From Lachnospiraceae bacterium (lineage in GTDB: Bacteria; Bacillota_A; Clostridia; Lachnospirales; Lachnospiraceae): a stretch of 41,350 bases of DNA. Location of the stretch: positions 1 to 41,350 of the forward strand of contig JAGATU010000079.1 in assembly GCA_017621115.1 (NCBI GenBank), in the 5' to 3' direction. Within the stretch, counting starts at the first letter, position 1; each line of letters begins with the position of its first letter. Under the pieces are notes generated by a model, which did not search any database, was not told the DNA's origin, and saw nothing but the letters and a program-made list of their open reading frames with translations. The position numbers and the translations under genes were made by a program. Below are positions 19,101-27,400 of the stretch, in pieces.

Positions 19101-20618
19101 CATGATGCTAAGATGCGCAATATCCTCATCATAGGTATAATCACAGTTATTACAGGTATAGCGGTAACTTCCACTGCTTTCATAAGTTGGCTCTACCAGT
19201 GTGGTTCTTACCAAGTCGTGATCTGCCAACTCTAAATCTTCTTCCTTTTGTGCATCACAACGGCTGCAATCATAAGTAACAGACCCGGTAGTTGTACAGG
19301 TAGAATCTGTTCTGTCGGTTTCCACCCAGTCGTGATTTAATGGCAAAGTAATATTCGTTCCATACCCAGAATAATAATCATTTACCTCATTCGTAGCTAA
19401 TACTGCAAGACTATAATCATCATAACTTGCATAAGAACTACTGCTTTTATATCTTGATAATACATTTTCATAGCATTCTAAAAATTCATTATTTTGACAA
19501 CGGCTACATACATTTGATGTATATCCTGGCGTGATACAGGTTGCATCTACGGTTATCGTATCAGAGTAATCATGCCCTTCGCTGTATTCATACTGTTCAA
19601 TATCATGATTGCAAAGCGTACAGTGTGTCTCATAGAAACCGTCTTCGGTACAGGTAGCCGGTGTATAATTATATTTTATGATTTCCCCGTTTTCATCTGT
19701 TTCAAACTCATGATCTGCATACTTTGTTTTTCCATAGGAATAATCCGTGTCAGATGTTAAATAACACGTTGTATTCCATTCACTGCCGCAATCATCACAT
19801 TTGAAATAATACCGGTAATATTCCCCACATAACTCCGGCTCGTCAATTTTGTATGCGTCTTCCGGATAGCCAAGGTATAAAGAACTGGAATACTTATATA
19901 AGGTATGTTCTCCGATATGATGTCCGGTAGCCGGGACGGTTACGGTTTCAACATGTCCACAGTTTTTACAGGTATTGGTTATACTTCCTGCTGTCGTACA
20001 GGTTGCCTGTTTATTTACTACCGTATTATTATCATGTGCTGCTTTTGTCTGACAACTACTACATTTATCATAGGTATATGCGTCCAGTGCATAAAATCCG
20101 AGATAATAATAAGAATTTATGGAAGAACCAAGAATATAAATATCATTGGTTCCTTCTTTTAATTCAACGGTTGTTTCTTTACTTCCTCCGTATAAATCCC
20201 ATCCACTGATTGTCTGATTGGACACGACTGTATCATCATGAACCGTTTTAATTTGTATTTTGTGTGATGAAGATGTAGAGGATGTTGAATAATCACTGGC
20301 AAACTGAAGCGTTAATGTAGTATCACTTAATACATCCAGTCGGTATCTGGCACATGCCTTTCCGGTTGTTTTATAAAATGTTTTTCCATTCGCGGCTGTT
20401 ACTTCATCAAATGTATCATAGGATGTGGATGAACCGTACCATGTATTATCTATATACTCCGGTTCTATACTTGCTTCTACCCATGTATGTTCACATGTAT
20501 TCGGATCCGTTTCTGCATAGACCGAATGTATGCTTATGGCTGGTAAACAGACTGCCAGAGACATAGTGAATGTTGTCAGTATTCGGATGATATGCTTTTC
20601 TAATTTCTTTTGTTTCAT
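4146..20618 (-). CDS. Giant 5490-aa surface protein: Cys modules, RCC1-like, BspA-like and 17 Ig-like repeats
   Basis: Residues 1-36 form a signal peptide ending SVYA. Domains, with approximate borders: 40-510, modules of the type ATCT..G..T..C..CG...T....GH, each with paired cysteines. 540-880 and 1430-1760, RCC1-like repeats (DGNIWGWGSN, NGDVWGVGQN), with further Cys modules near 890-990, 1360 and 1790. 1850-3740, a very long BspA/DUF285-like leucine-rich array (F.NC.NLT.I..LP). 3740-4050, an unassigned domain. 4050-5425, 17 tandem Ig-like repeats of about 75-100 residues (AEYKG.PI....YDKDDVEV....W.ESGLTV...G.NTFTATY...Y.VPG), closest in style to Big_3. The C-terminus is a Thr-rich spacer, one membrane helix (about 5460-5482) and RRYQKKKQS. 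There is no LPXTG. The probable role is a long cell-surface adhesin. GGAGG lies 7 bases before the ATG. Confidence 0.9.
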   Translation of the reverse strand: MKQKKLEKHIIRILTTFTMSLAVCLPAISIHSVYAETDPNTCEHTWVEASIEPEYIDNTWYGSSTSYDTFDEVTAANGKTFYKTTGKACARYRLDVLSDTTLTLQFASDYSTSSTSSSHKIQIKTVHDDTVVSNQTISGWDLYGGSKETTVELKEGTNDIYILGSSINSYYYLGFYALDAYTYDKCSSCQTKAAHDNNTVVNKQATCTTAGSITNTCKNCGHVETVTVPATGHHIGEHTLYKYSSSLYLGYPEDAYKIDEPELCGEYYRYYFKCDDCGSEWNTTCYLTSDTDYSYGKTKYADHEFETDENGEIIKYNYTPATCTEDGFYETHCTLCNHDIEQYEYSEGHDYSDTITVDATCITPGYTSNVCSRCQNNEFLECYENVLSRYKSSSSYASYDDYSLAVLATNEVNDYYSGYGTNITLPLNHDWVETDRTDSTCTTTGSVTYDCSRCDAQKEEDLELADHDLVRTTLVEPTYESSGSYRYTCNNCDYTYDEDIAHLSIMTEETIYPSGDYPYDMEFSYVCETTSNSEVYVAIDKDGNIWGWGSNSTIGINTYKPTQLTQGLKFKKVEILNDNIYAIDEHGCIWRNGKKSNNGLYLTNDISNTGSSVSFERYESDVAFKDISVCYGDSSRVLFLSQDGDIYLSGCGNGTEEILNKDATNGYYYMEKVEAGDTKFAKARFVYGGLVAMSTEGDFWSGGTTGSSYLTYYGAANGDHTFQNRNIGFSIKGLGNAGGNTFVIDENGDVWGVGQNNYNFLTTEENASSTATFVKILEGEHAVKVDSEYGMISVLTEDGRLFLKGSGNYYYIPGTSSYNTTGFMDVTSSLGIETKITDTFTNYAGVFFTDEYHDLYSVGNYYYYPKMDGSTSYNCNKPVSRITAITHNFEENGEKMEATCTENGYVDLTCTDCGITIRKTLNALGHAYAYDHDSEQYQGDVKSYSIRCTRCGDTKTATVEDGSVNTASYTFDKSCTDHVLILSETAESNALTATLDGQSFLYTEDEYNAMTYPFVATKFKDVFSLYRPSYSNYSYTTFGAGIDYHGDILNGKVSPGSEGDYPSYSYSSNQYFRFHYDNIWFTDVYPYSEYWFSAKDINDEWYIHVDTSSYGRYQMFNIKDFTNYDSLSAFTDSISGETMNLAGTKIKKVLIRSNWNVEVLYENGICLILNIGYISSSGSYGITGYVQCPAIITDMDLKYLYAENGNYYSCNGTSFTECDNAYEKTTIANRYINYNKGSAYTSKDFAKTYKTAKVWIENGSAYVSGNPIALNHFVTPTMTNPDKTLLSDGNTYVRIDTNGIVDNKGIKYALTDTNRYIETKQGDTSVTLVTKTNNQTGGLQIVSGSHTGIHTAVTKEATCEEYGEIHVTCDDCGLDEIVKTQKLEHDFTYHVDNNEVSATVTKSCSVCGATESIPDVSYTNVIPNGAATIGDSTGKYANILLDCQGNAYSFGGGIQTGSNVSASETPTSLNWDVKLKTGSIGDVFYGIDFDGNIWRCGALHNLDTEKSTEENEALIQVTSGVSFTDVAANVGNQMALAVDENNNLYISDIYSYYSFEPFDISDKTTTGTIKDIAVVNNTGYIAYENGKVFAVKREYTQKTTSSSYYTVESISVVACPDITQGNFRVVNKELLYTTGTTTKTEQKLSELTSGSVTKTTIFTYDTTYASEKMLVNFNTSSGNAVLSLKDGHLYGYASFTTLLNNTFPASSIGKENGWILIDEEQEYTDIFTAAGVFFAVRTNGDIVSMGESAYSAMAGRDIAENTIDAVPILNIHTNHLEVEEFVDYTCTTDGYTKYTCNACGISFIADQTSAAHRWELVETLEEATFGNFGRGIYECSVCGERKEDTTEQTDTIDASEWEYTTDDTNNIITLTKYRGTKNVVRVNSYYYVLAKDKWYYTQLGVSSYSYGNSTGPFIGSTTSIREIYIGDDVTVEGGKADDMFAFLNLNALHGFPKNITSAKQMFYGTTVPSVDLSNGELSQATKVDYIFRNAKFNDVKIKFNKDITSFLAIFNGAKGAEVEMTFEDDAIATSALSSSEFSSAFAETDIKKITADLSNTKLKNANYLFYGCKGTTEFHVAFPQTVCRMSATFEDCTSITAEGLDITYPDEVDDMSLCFAGCTSFVTPPTDLPLAYNCRQIFYDCTSLEELADLHDTYESRANGKRIFTSAYENCAIKNLNYKFCMIKNNDADYRNMFRGVYPETIKLGYQAPPQSGYEYWDIADSFSKIVLSQDGSIIGKEVTQDNYTSVEEYYPCDVSFYCSVPAQALCLFSNSEISNVGDYLTLNPSIYPNHPAELGTHDATEWEPFNDYIDIHQYDVNGICTECHSYEQDNMDLENFTYTTEDDEIIISAYGGLDTTLSIPDTYTMDDTEYQVVLTDNFNYGYYVTDLTLGRHIKLQPTANGSLHFNLEYSLCNVNRIPAPQNDQTMEVVRKNKAFQSQNLVLPDQCQTVRVGYRKAAYLQDNGDLTYSCTVSESKSTVLQSHPIHLLYGCGNPYVSTNGSTQTPFVTGDGLLNDVNITNAKYTLEKTHLDADEDNFCDGCGNYLGSEEFPFEFSVETAEDGSKKGTLVAYVGEKFEQVDDSNIHIPASVTVNGETYQICIDTSVYLFMDKTLDTVVIDAGVEWNYETSPVTFSGMAMLPQEFGGGILQKSYETQDRHNNIFYHSTGLRSLTIGASNMTNFNGFFAPGIGYNDAHTQYTSLDAGEYENLEELNLPDNTDSIVDLFTSRGYVIKGGEGKNCFVTTKTNLQTLTLPDSITDMYGALANVDTLRTVNIPQSATDMRLAYAYTNVQEFTSNIPETATNLDWAFAYAQTTDYSFANTLSENTNLTTLIATFIQSKITQTVPLPPNVTDIAMLYYASSLQGDVEFTSAKLQNVKLSVANTAITGYKLTVTGSQEVIFTPETEMVRGVNDTITTDNTGMFYRCPNLTTVDITIPNIKNGVLGWMENKDIRCFYFAIDNLTQLNYTFEGWSKLEEVSDIPYGVTSMIGTFKNSGLLSFPNVPETVTDMSYCFQGTYITEIPSNVLAEGVQVMEGTFRDCDNLITVTALPNSVTNLQQAFEHCDNLVSVGNLPDSCTNLDGTFFACEKLETVGTLPDGIEALRDTFLNCTSLTTVGNVPGAVTFPDSVVTIGRAFQNTAIQKVENWSQNLVSLNGTARIMDYDGEYVPSRERVAGTIYTCGEIYHTAASAECLADEYRQAAEDYQYAVDHNLSTKEELLEKLRYLTYAEKLCGSHYPTGAFQNSKLESIPDFPESLLFMESAFESCTELTQAPAMHKNIENAKNAFKLCSSLTSAKKVAGKNLENTFAGCSSLSQIQAYDVSETTNMNGTFASTTALTQGIPIGAKVGANAESTYKQSGITALPEIEDGVTALVSTFAYCEGIGDESSFTIPESVTNFEKTFYHSSITKAPVTYGGSYAQTFADCTALTDASKTMQGDVTAVSETFKNCQNLALAPLDIHFTGTYIDGLYADCSNLLHGSNIRSTTLQYADRIYKNCIMMQDASFEGCSAIESLNETFYNCESMTSVELDGLTSVQTMYGTFYNCKKLEAAPSLANCSNLKTMNATFYNCKSMRELPALPDSIETMNSSYTYTAYTHTAQAHDEDTNCNCDNRASGGTFENCTGLTEIETLPSSLKTLNTTFKGCTNLTRVTAFPDELFVISNAFENCENLTEIGKLPDTVAYAGRAFYNTNIEEVYISSALTVEQLSEAFKNCPNLQKVTFADATVATGELSHIFGMEKSLSDRLFDENIKGFKLTTILNENNEASNNSVLTPERWMSSFRRIAGVYSSNMNENGTIVFNEGDQAQIKLRLKGQDLNPVWFKANTTINLDDVNVVYTPSDYANNTEAQITFQSDKFDEYVANKGTTTASYVILFDVTFNEAAGDEYALVNVANANSLVSIYDTSTNAFNHIFQDDSDFGALQIAKKSNKDTLNPTDLTVSEMENAVQISNFRLCEININDSSKVLRPENTRYEEADSASAFSTLRTGFLSLLGVEENTSDITDMMSTLTLSNLSAEDDGSVYVCYLEAYNSGLRTLLQPVTLNVNEIESITAEYKGDPIWVGETQEYDKDDVEVIATYTDGTKVTLTSDEWTEDSLLVQTKGLNTYTATAGTASAQFKVPGVVYGKLEPDYLGNPILIGNDYDKDDVEVVLYEFDADSNYYEDKSSGTILTSEQWEADSLNVTNLENVYTATYEDDYVFMYDLALVIDPDTGDVSFGGSGDIIYGVTKGDYGVPGYKEIKKITAEYIGDPILITDNYNKQDVIVTIIYADDTTEEISQYFWKESSLIVDKKGLNDYTATYYDKGSMQNYVADYQVPGIVQASITATYQGEPIRINQDYDKDDVEVILTQTRADDTKYVDDITLSANDWTESGLTVTQIGENTFTATYTDTYIVNGSAEDDYLVPGYLKAIGLDAEYKGAPILIVDDYDKDDVEVIVTFEDNSTKTLTSDEWEESGITVTDKGMNTFMATYTDEGGEQVFDTYDVPGLVKASISAEYTGEPVRVSEDYHKDDVLVVLSQETADGSSYTDDITLSANEWTESGLTVTQKGDNTFTATYEDDYIVNGSAEDDYIVPGYYKAIAIDAEYKGEPIPIVDDYDKDDVEVIVTFEDNSTKTLSSDEWEESSLSVTEKGINTFTATYQELSDTYDIAGLVYADLQADYKGIDIEVNYDYDKDDVEVILYYLDKDGNVLNADGTQIASDDWTESGLTVIREGNNTFTATYEETYVIGVITDDYIVNGYIPDPNLLSIEAVYNGPDIYINSNYDKSDVTVTAYYDDDTYRVLEDDEWNENDLTVSLVGINTFIASYKGKTDDYDVIGLDYVDHIEAEYTGDPVFVGEEYDKDDVLVEKVYASGDREPIPSEDWEESGLIVEKVGENNYTATYEEYEPAEYTIPGIDEAVSLAAEYKGPDIYAGNKYQKKDVEVVVYYRSGATQILSLNEWNANTLVVSTVGTNEYTATYQNLSAPYSVIGFEESSIEANYHGPDIPIGNPYEKKDVTVVVTYTNDTTKTLETQDWKESGLTVEKAGENTFTATYKDLTDDYKVPGIDSIQNLTATYTGPSIKIGSEYKKDDVVVTLHFISGATKKLTTDEWKESSLVVQKKGINIFQASYNNMEAPYNVLGIDYVTDLKAEYKGEKVYVGEEYKKEDVTVTVTYATGKEKELTPEEWQESGLTVEKSGDNEYTATFEEKTAEYKVPGYEIDHIEAIYEGEPVRITENYKKDDVKVSIIYTDDTSKVLTTDEWKESSLKVEKVGENEYTATYQTYTDTYKVVGFDDTITLKSISGTYPEYVLVGEKYVPEKANITLTYSDGSTQALAYSKLTVAPSDIMVKKVGNNEYEIGYQEVKGILVVPGYEIDHITATYKGPDIVVNHDYDKAKVEVTIYYTNDTTATTTDFTVDSTRVTKVDENTYTATYKNHTANFVVIGLPEEEKTTIVPTETTSTPAQTVVTYYVPTEDHIVSRIIILLLILIGSVTTIFIYRRYQKKKQS
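6650..7655 (-). repeat. About 507-bp higher-order duplication inside the Ig-like array
   Basis: Ig-like repeats 4+5 and 6+7 of the 5490-aa protein are copies of each other. Both pairs contain TLSAN[DE]WTESGLTVTQ, YIVNGSAEDDY and VIVTFEDNSTKTL. Matching DNA such as ACCAGGCACNANGTAATCAT recurs at about 6890 and 7397, an offset near 507 bp (169 codons). It reads as a recent in-frame duplication of a two-repeat unit. Confidence 0.75.
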
Positions 20619-20643
20619 AATACTTCCTCCGTATTTTCGTGTC

Positions 20644-21384
20644 TTACTGGTTTTTATCTGTCTTTCTGTCTGCCTGAAGCAGCTCCGTATCGTAGTGTAT
20701 ATAATAGCCTTCCAAAATCTGGTTTATAAAACACATTTCCACAACATATTTTCCGTCCTCGGACTGGACTAAATACCGTAGTGTTACATCGTTTCCGTCC
20801 CCGATTTTTTCAAACGGTTCGCAGGTGTTTGTTACTTCCTCATAGGTGGAAGAACCAATCGTAAAACCTGCCAGTTTTTTTCTGCTTTTGGTTCCGTATT
20901 TTTGCAAATCCCGGATACATTTGATTTCCTTGACTGTCATAGCATCGTATGTTACAGCTTCAGATGTGGTGTTTTCCAATACTACGTTATAGTTAAATTC
21001 CTCATCGGTTAACAGTGTGCTGACTGCAATGTGAGGCTCGAGGTTTTCTTTTGGTTGTTCAAAAACAGAAAGTCCTGCCTTTTTTAAATCCCCTGCCGTA
21101 CAGGGAAGAGTAATGTCTTTTCCGTTTATACTAAGTTTCTTTATATCAAACGTATCTTTTTCATATGCTGTGTAATTTTCTTCTACTAAGGATACGTAAT
21201 TTTCATTTTCTGTTATATCTTTTATATTTGATTCATTTTCCTGTGTAACATCTTTTTCATAAATTTCTGCTTCCAAACGGTTAGCAAGATGGTTTTGATA
21301 TACTTTCAGTCCACTTACAATTCCGACTGCAACTACAGTTACTACCAAAGATTTTATGATGAGGTTTTTCTTTTCTTTTTTCAT
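20644..21384 (-). CDS. 246-aa membrane-anchored extracytoplasmic protein between the two giants
   Basis: The start at 21384 (MKKEKKNL) is chosen because AAGGAGA lies 9 bases upstream; a longer frame reaches 21438 but has no such site and would run into the hairpin at 21406-21447. Residues 8-27 are a single N-terminal membrane segment, with the rest outside. The outer part has an acidic linker (30-60), then SINGKDITLPC..GDLKKAG and AGFTIGSSTYEEVTNTCEP...LRYLVQSEDGKYVVEMCF. These resemble the two-part lipoprotein domains with a SmpA/BLIP-like fold found in Lachnospiraceae (resemblance only). It ends 26 bases before the ATG of the 5490-aa gene and is in the same train as the 3592-aa gene, so a role in display or anchoring of the giants is inferred. 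Confidence 0.75.
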   Translation of the reverse strand: MKKEKKNLIIKSLVVTVVAVGIVSGLKVYQNHLANRLEAEIYEKDVTQENESNIKDITENENYVSLVEENYTAYEKDTFDIKKLSINGKDITLPCTAGDLKKAGLSVFEQPKENLEPHIAVSTLLTDEEFNYNVVLENTTSEAVTYDAMTVKEIKCIRDLQKYGTKSRKKLAGFTIGSSTYEEVTNTCEPFEKIGDGNDVTLRYLVQSEDGKYVVEMCFINQILEGYYIHYDTELLQADRKTDKNQ

Positions 21385-21405
21385 GAGGAGTCTCCTTGTA
21401 TTTTT

Positions 21406-21447
21406 AACTGCAAAAAGGATAGCCATCTGACTATCCATTTTGCAGTT
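21406..21447 (-). terminator. Strong hairpin between the 3592-aa and 246-aa genes
   Basis: Two 17-base arms (21406-21422 and 21431-21447) pair with one mismatch around an 8-base loop. In the minus direction it is followed by TTAAAAATAC, a poor T-tail. It is therefore more likely a partial terminator, processing site or mRNA-stability element inside the gene train than a full stop. Confidence 0.6.
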
Positions 21448-21464
21448 CTGCCTTAAAATGATGA

Positions 21465-24400
21465 TTATGAATCGATGCTTTTTTCTTTCATGATTTCGGC
21501 TAATGTTTTTTGACTTTTATTTCCAAATTTTTTTCCTGGAATAATCGTCATGCTGTCTCCATTATCAATAATGGAATCTTTTGTTACGTGTTTAACTGCC
21601 ACAATTGCGGAATAAGCCACAAATCCTATCACACTGAGTATGAAAAGCATCAGACAAATTGCATACAGGTAATTATTGTCACCTGTTTTTACAGTTATCT
21701 TTGTAGTCGGCTTTTTCTGTACCGTTGTTGTTGTTGTATCATCACTAGTCAGCTTATTTTTGTTCCGATAAGCGGTCAAATGAATGTTATTTACCAGTTT
21801 TGTTCCTTCCTTTGCATTACCTACGGTTACATGGTACGTTGCCCTGTCGTTTGCATTTAAGCAGAAACCAGGCGGAACAGTACCGTATTGCATAGCAAAT
21901 TCGGTAATGTATTCATTCGTAGAAAGACTTAAATCGGACACTTGTAATGTCTGACCTTTTGTTGTGCTGACATCTGATTTCCAAACTTTCCAGTCGGAGG
22001 TTAAGTTCGTCTTATACAGAACGGTATATTTTAATTCATCTGAATAGGTACCTGTATAAAGACTTGTCATATTTACGTTCTTGGGAAGTTCATCGCTTAA
22101 TGTGAAACGGTTAACCTCCTTTGTTGAATCGTTTCTTATCTCGTCAATCGTAAACTGTACACTCTCACCTATCACGGCTGTTTCTGGTGCAGATTTTTTC
22201 ACGACGATCTTTGGATCCGGAACGGTTGTTGTCGTTGTCGTATCATCATCATCTTTTAGCTTTTTGCCAAATGCTGTACCAGTCAGACTAATGTGATTTA
22301 AAATTTCAGCGTTTTCTTCCAAATCATCTACCGGGCCCTCGTAGTAAGGTTTATCTTCCATGCTATTAATGAAGCCTGCCGGTACCGTGCCAAATTCAAT
22401 CTTGATTTGTGCGATTCGTTCATTGTTCGCTAAGTTCAGAGATTCTTTTGCTAAAGTAGCACCATTACCGGAAGAAACATTGTCGGACCATAAAATCCAT
22501 CCATCACTACTTGTATCAACACTTGGTTTGTCCGTATTATCTGTGGTGTCTGTGTCAGTGTTATTGCTGCCAATGCTACTATCCACGCCGTTAATTGTTA
22601 ATGTTGTTGAAGCAGTTCCGTTCTTATAGATGAATTTTAAAACATGTTCTCCAGCAGCTAATGTATTCAGGTAATCGCTATTGAAGAAAATGGAGGTTTC
22701 ACCTATGGTAGCAACCTTATTATATCCATCATTTGGAACTTCTTTATCATCCATGGTTATCTTTACTAAATCCGTCGGGTTTGCATTTGCTACAAATGAT
22801 AATGCTCCGACAGAACCGTTCTGCCATGCACGTTCGCCAGTTGTAAATATGTATGTGTCCTCTTTATCCTGACTTGCTTCATCTGTTTCCTTTGTATTGG
22901 TTTCATTCACTTTCGTTTCTTCTGTACTATTGTTAGAAACGCTTGTGCTTGATGGTTTCCATGAAGATGATCGGATGTATACTTTCATTGGAACATCTTC
23001 GGTAAAGGAGCCTGTGTAAAGTGTCTGAATGTCTACTTTATCTGCGGGCAATACGTCAATCACGGTAAAGTCATCTACAGGTACACGGCAATCATTACTG
23101 ATGCGGTCAACGGTAAATCTTAATGTCTCTGTAACATCAATTGTTTCTGGTGCTGATTTTAAAACGGTAAGTTTATCATCACTTCTGTCATTTAACACGG
23201 TTACATCATAAACCAGCTGTTTATCTAAGAACTGTGTAGAAGTAGTATCAACATAGATTTTTTCATTTTCCTTGTCGATATAATAATTTTCAGGAGCTTT
23301 TACTTCTTTTAAGTAATAAACATATCCGTTTGCCAGTTCTGATTCTACGCACGCATATCCGTTTTCATCTGTTATAATTCCAGTTTCTAACAGTTCATCT
23401 TTCTTTGTAATGATTTCATTTGCGTCATTATAAATATCTTCCGCAGCATAAAGTTCGAACTCTGCACCCTCTAACAGATTGCCCGTATCTTTATCTCTCT
23501 TGTAAATATTAATTGTGACTTCCTGTTTCGGATTATGGATTGCCATTTCGCTTTCCGTTGCATATACAATCGGTGTGTCTTGGTCTTTGTATTCCAATTT
23601 GATAGCGATTGGTTCGGTAATATAAAGACCTTCTCTGCCACGGGTTTCTGTAATCACATATTCGCCCAAATACATCTCTGTAAATGTTACAAGTCCGGCA
23701 TTATCTGTATATTCAATCGCATCTTTTGTAATGGATTTAACATTTTCTTTTACAACATCGCCTTTATGATAGATGATGCCGGTTACACCATCAGGATGAT
23801 AAATATCTTCATTTGCAGTAATCGTAAATTCGACATCTGAAACGCTTCCTTTGATGTATGTAAAGACACTCTTGAACCAATGTACGACCTTATCAATGAT
23901 GTTCCATGAATCTAACAGGTCTCCGGTCTTATAAATCTTTACTTCACCCTGTACAAAGTCATTGGTAATTCTTAAGTTATACGGTTTTACCTCAGAAGAA
24001 TTTTCAATCTTTGTATAAAGTCTGTTATCTTCATCGTTAATTGTTGTTGTGGTGTATTCCGGTACCACAAATGAGATGATGTTCTTTTCCTCACTTGTTG
24101 TATGTAAAGCGGTATCGGATAAATCACGTACAATTTCATTTACATATCCCGTTCTTGCAGTATCTTCAATTAAGTAATATGTCTGACCGGGAATACAACC
24201 ATAAATTTCATATCCCTCGCCATTTGTTACTTTGGTGATGTATACATCTACAATGTCGTCACTAGGAGTTGTATTTTCGCTTGTAGAGTTTCCACTTACA
24301 GAAAGTGTAGCGTTCTTGTCTGTTGATACCAGAAGTTTTGCATCTGCCAGTTCTTCCATCGTATTGTCATCATACAAGAATACTTTTACCCTGGATGCCT

Positions 24401-27400
24401 GATCTCTGATTACGCCACCGACATAAACGTCCGTAATGTCATCATTGAAACGGTAATCCAATGTATGCAGATAAAGGATTGCATCTGAGCGATATGTTCC
24501 GTTCGGAGCTTCTATTTCTTTTACTAAGTATTCGCCAATCGGATAGTCTGCCAGATTAAAACGTGCAAAACCATCTTCATCCGTGTATGTCTGTTTTAAG
24601 AACGTTCCCTCTGTAATGATTACATCGCCAAAAATATTTGTAATATCTTTTGCTGCGTATAATCCTAATAAAGCATTTTTAATCGGTTTTGATACTCCGT
24701 TCGTATCCGCCAACTTACGAATACCAATCTGAACACTTGAGTAAACCACTTCATCATCAGTATCTTTTACGGGTTTCTGTGGTTTATCCGGATTGTCCGG
24801 GTCAGGTGTGGTAACGGCATCTACCGCCATGATATTTGCTACATATTTACCAGCCTGTTCTCTTGATAAATCATAGGTATAAGTAATGGTTTTTGAATAA
24901 CCTACGGGTAAATCTCCTAATGCAACCGAGTTCTCGCTTACGGAACATGTAAACAGATCCGGGTATCTATTTGTAATCGAATTTCCACTTACGGAATTGT
25001 CGTTTACAGAATTTTCACTTACGCTGTCCTGTATTTGTTCTACAAGCAGACCTTCAGCATCATATACTTTTACGTCTGTAAGGAAGGTACCGTCAATTAA
25101 TACGGTATCTCTTACCAGAGTATCTGTTAAATCACAGTCTCCGGTATTGGTTACTGTTACATCGTATTCTACGTGGTTATTCACACCGTCTAGTACATCA
25201 TTGCCATTATAACTGTGTTCTCTTGCAGATTTAATAATCTTGATTTCCGGATTTTCAATATAGACTTTCTTTTCGTCATTATCTTTTAATCCTTCGGCGC
25301 AGACGGCCTCTACAAAGTTATCTACATAAGAACCATCGAAATTTTCTCCGATTTCCATGGTGTAACGTAAAATTGCTGTTTCACCAGGTTTTAAATACTG
25401 AATAACGACTTTTCCATCTTTGTCGTAGCTAATTCGTTCATCAATGTTACCGGAAATATAGGTTAAATCTCCTAATTCCTTATATCCGCTTGTGACAATT
25501 CCATTCAAGGAATTTCCACTGATGGTGTTATCACTAATACTATTATCGCTTAGTGAACCGTTATCAATACTTCCTGAAACTAAGGTTGCATCGGACAAGA
25601 AATTATCGGTTACAACAATGTTGTGTAATGTTTTTAACTTCGTTTCCTGCATTAAGGCTTTAATGCTATACATCTTGTGAACAGGATCATCAAATAAGTC
25701 TGTTTGTGAAAAGAATGTATAACTCATAGAAGGGTTGTAATCTTCCGGTATTACACTCTTCTTGTGCGCAATAACGGTCATGTCTGCATCTACATCATCG
25801 TAAAGATTGTTTCCTGATACATGATTAAAATAATCCTCTGATGCAAAGTAATCTTCTTCCTCGTCCGTTAATACGTAATCACCATAAACAATTTCATTGT
25901 TCTTTACATAGATGGTGTAAGTAATGGTTTCGCCATTGATATATAGGTTTTTATCAGACTCTTTTAATACACCCATATCATCAATGACTTTGATTTTCTC
26001 ATTGTCTCTGTCACTGACTTCTTTTTCAGGAATACCAAACTCTGGTACTGATTCAGAATGAGCGGTTACAATTGCTACATTATTATGAACAGTTCCCGGT
26101 TCATCGGTTTCCGGCACAATAAATTCATAATCAAAAGTCTGTTCTTCCCCAATGGCCAATCTGTCGATGGTTGCAATGACAACTTCTTCCCCATTATCCA
26201 TACAGTCTGTGATAACGGCATTTACTAAGTCACAATCACCCGTATTTTTTACTTTTACATGGTAATATGCCGTTTCAAGTGGTCTGTATAAATGTTCTTC
26301 GACGGATTTTGTCAAAGAAATGGAAGGGTTATTGTCTTTCGGATCATAACCATCCGAGGGTGTGTCATCGTTTGGTTTCTGTCTGTCATTAAAGAATATG
26401 ACATTTCCTGTCACGGTACTTGTATAGTCATTTGTGACGGATTCAAAAATTGAAAATGCTGAATTGGTGGGTTTCCGAACCCTTATATCATTATCTAAAA
26501 TATCAACGGTATAACTTCTTCCGCGAACATAGCCAGTCGGAGCTTTTAATTCGGTTACTTCGTAACTGCCTTTCCATAAATATTTGATGATGGCTTTACC
26601 ATCGTTGCCTGTTACGAAAATGCGATCCGTTGTTTGTCCGTCTGCAAATGTGATAATTCCATTTGCACAGTCTAAATCGTATTCATCATATAAGTCGTTG
26701 TATTGGTATGTTTCATCTTCAAAGTAATCGGTTTTTCTTACATAAGTACCTTCGGTTTCAAATCCGTCAATATCTTCTACGGAAATACCGTTTTGAATGG
26801 TACTATCAATATGCAATACATGATTTGAATCTGCTCTTTGTTCATACTCTGATAAATCAAGGTCTTTTAAATATACATAACAGCTTGAATCCTGCTCTGT
26901 TTCTTTTACTAAGGATGGTCTTTCTGCAGTCGGTGTTGTAGGTGTAATCAGTTCACCCTTGTTGTAAATCAGATTTCCTTGAATATCATAAATATCCTCG
27001 GCTGCTCTTACAACGTACCATGCACCAGGAAGTCCTAACTCTGTATAAATAACACTTTCTGTTCCATCTTCCAGAGTTTCCGTACCAGTTGCTACGTCAC
27101 CGATTTTTTCCACTTCGATCTGATATTTCACACCTTTGTTTGTGTAAGTATTGACTGCTTTATCTGTATTGCGAACGTCAAAGATCTGGTTTCTGACACT
27201 GTTTTGTGCGATAACCATATCATATGCGTTCTTATACTGATAATCTGTCAGTGCATTTGGGTTGATACCTTCTTTCCAGTCGCCAAAGTACCCTTCTGGT
27301 GTTTCAGTTTCGATAATCTTGAAGTGACCGTTATTGATACTCGTCGCATATAACGGAGCCGTGTTTGTATAATATCCTTTACTTTCGTTATAAAGAACCT

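Noticed and set aside
21385..21438. Longer start for the 246-aa protein (MDSQMAILF...)
   Set aside because: No ribosome site, and the start lies inside the hairpin at 21406-21447, while AAGGAGA fits the ATG at 21384.
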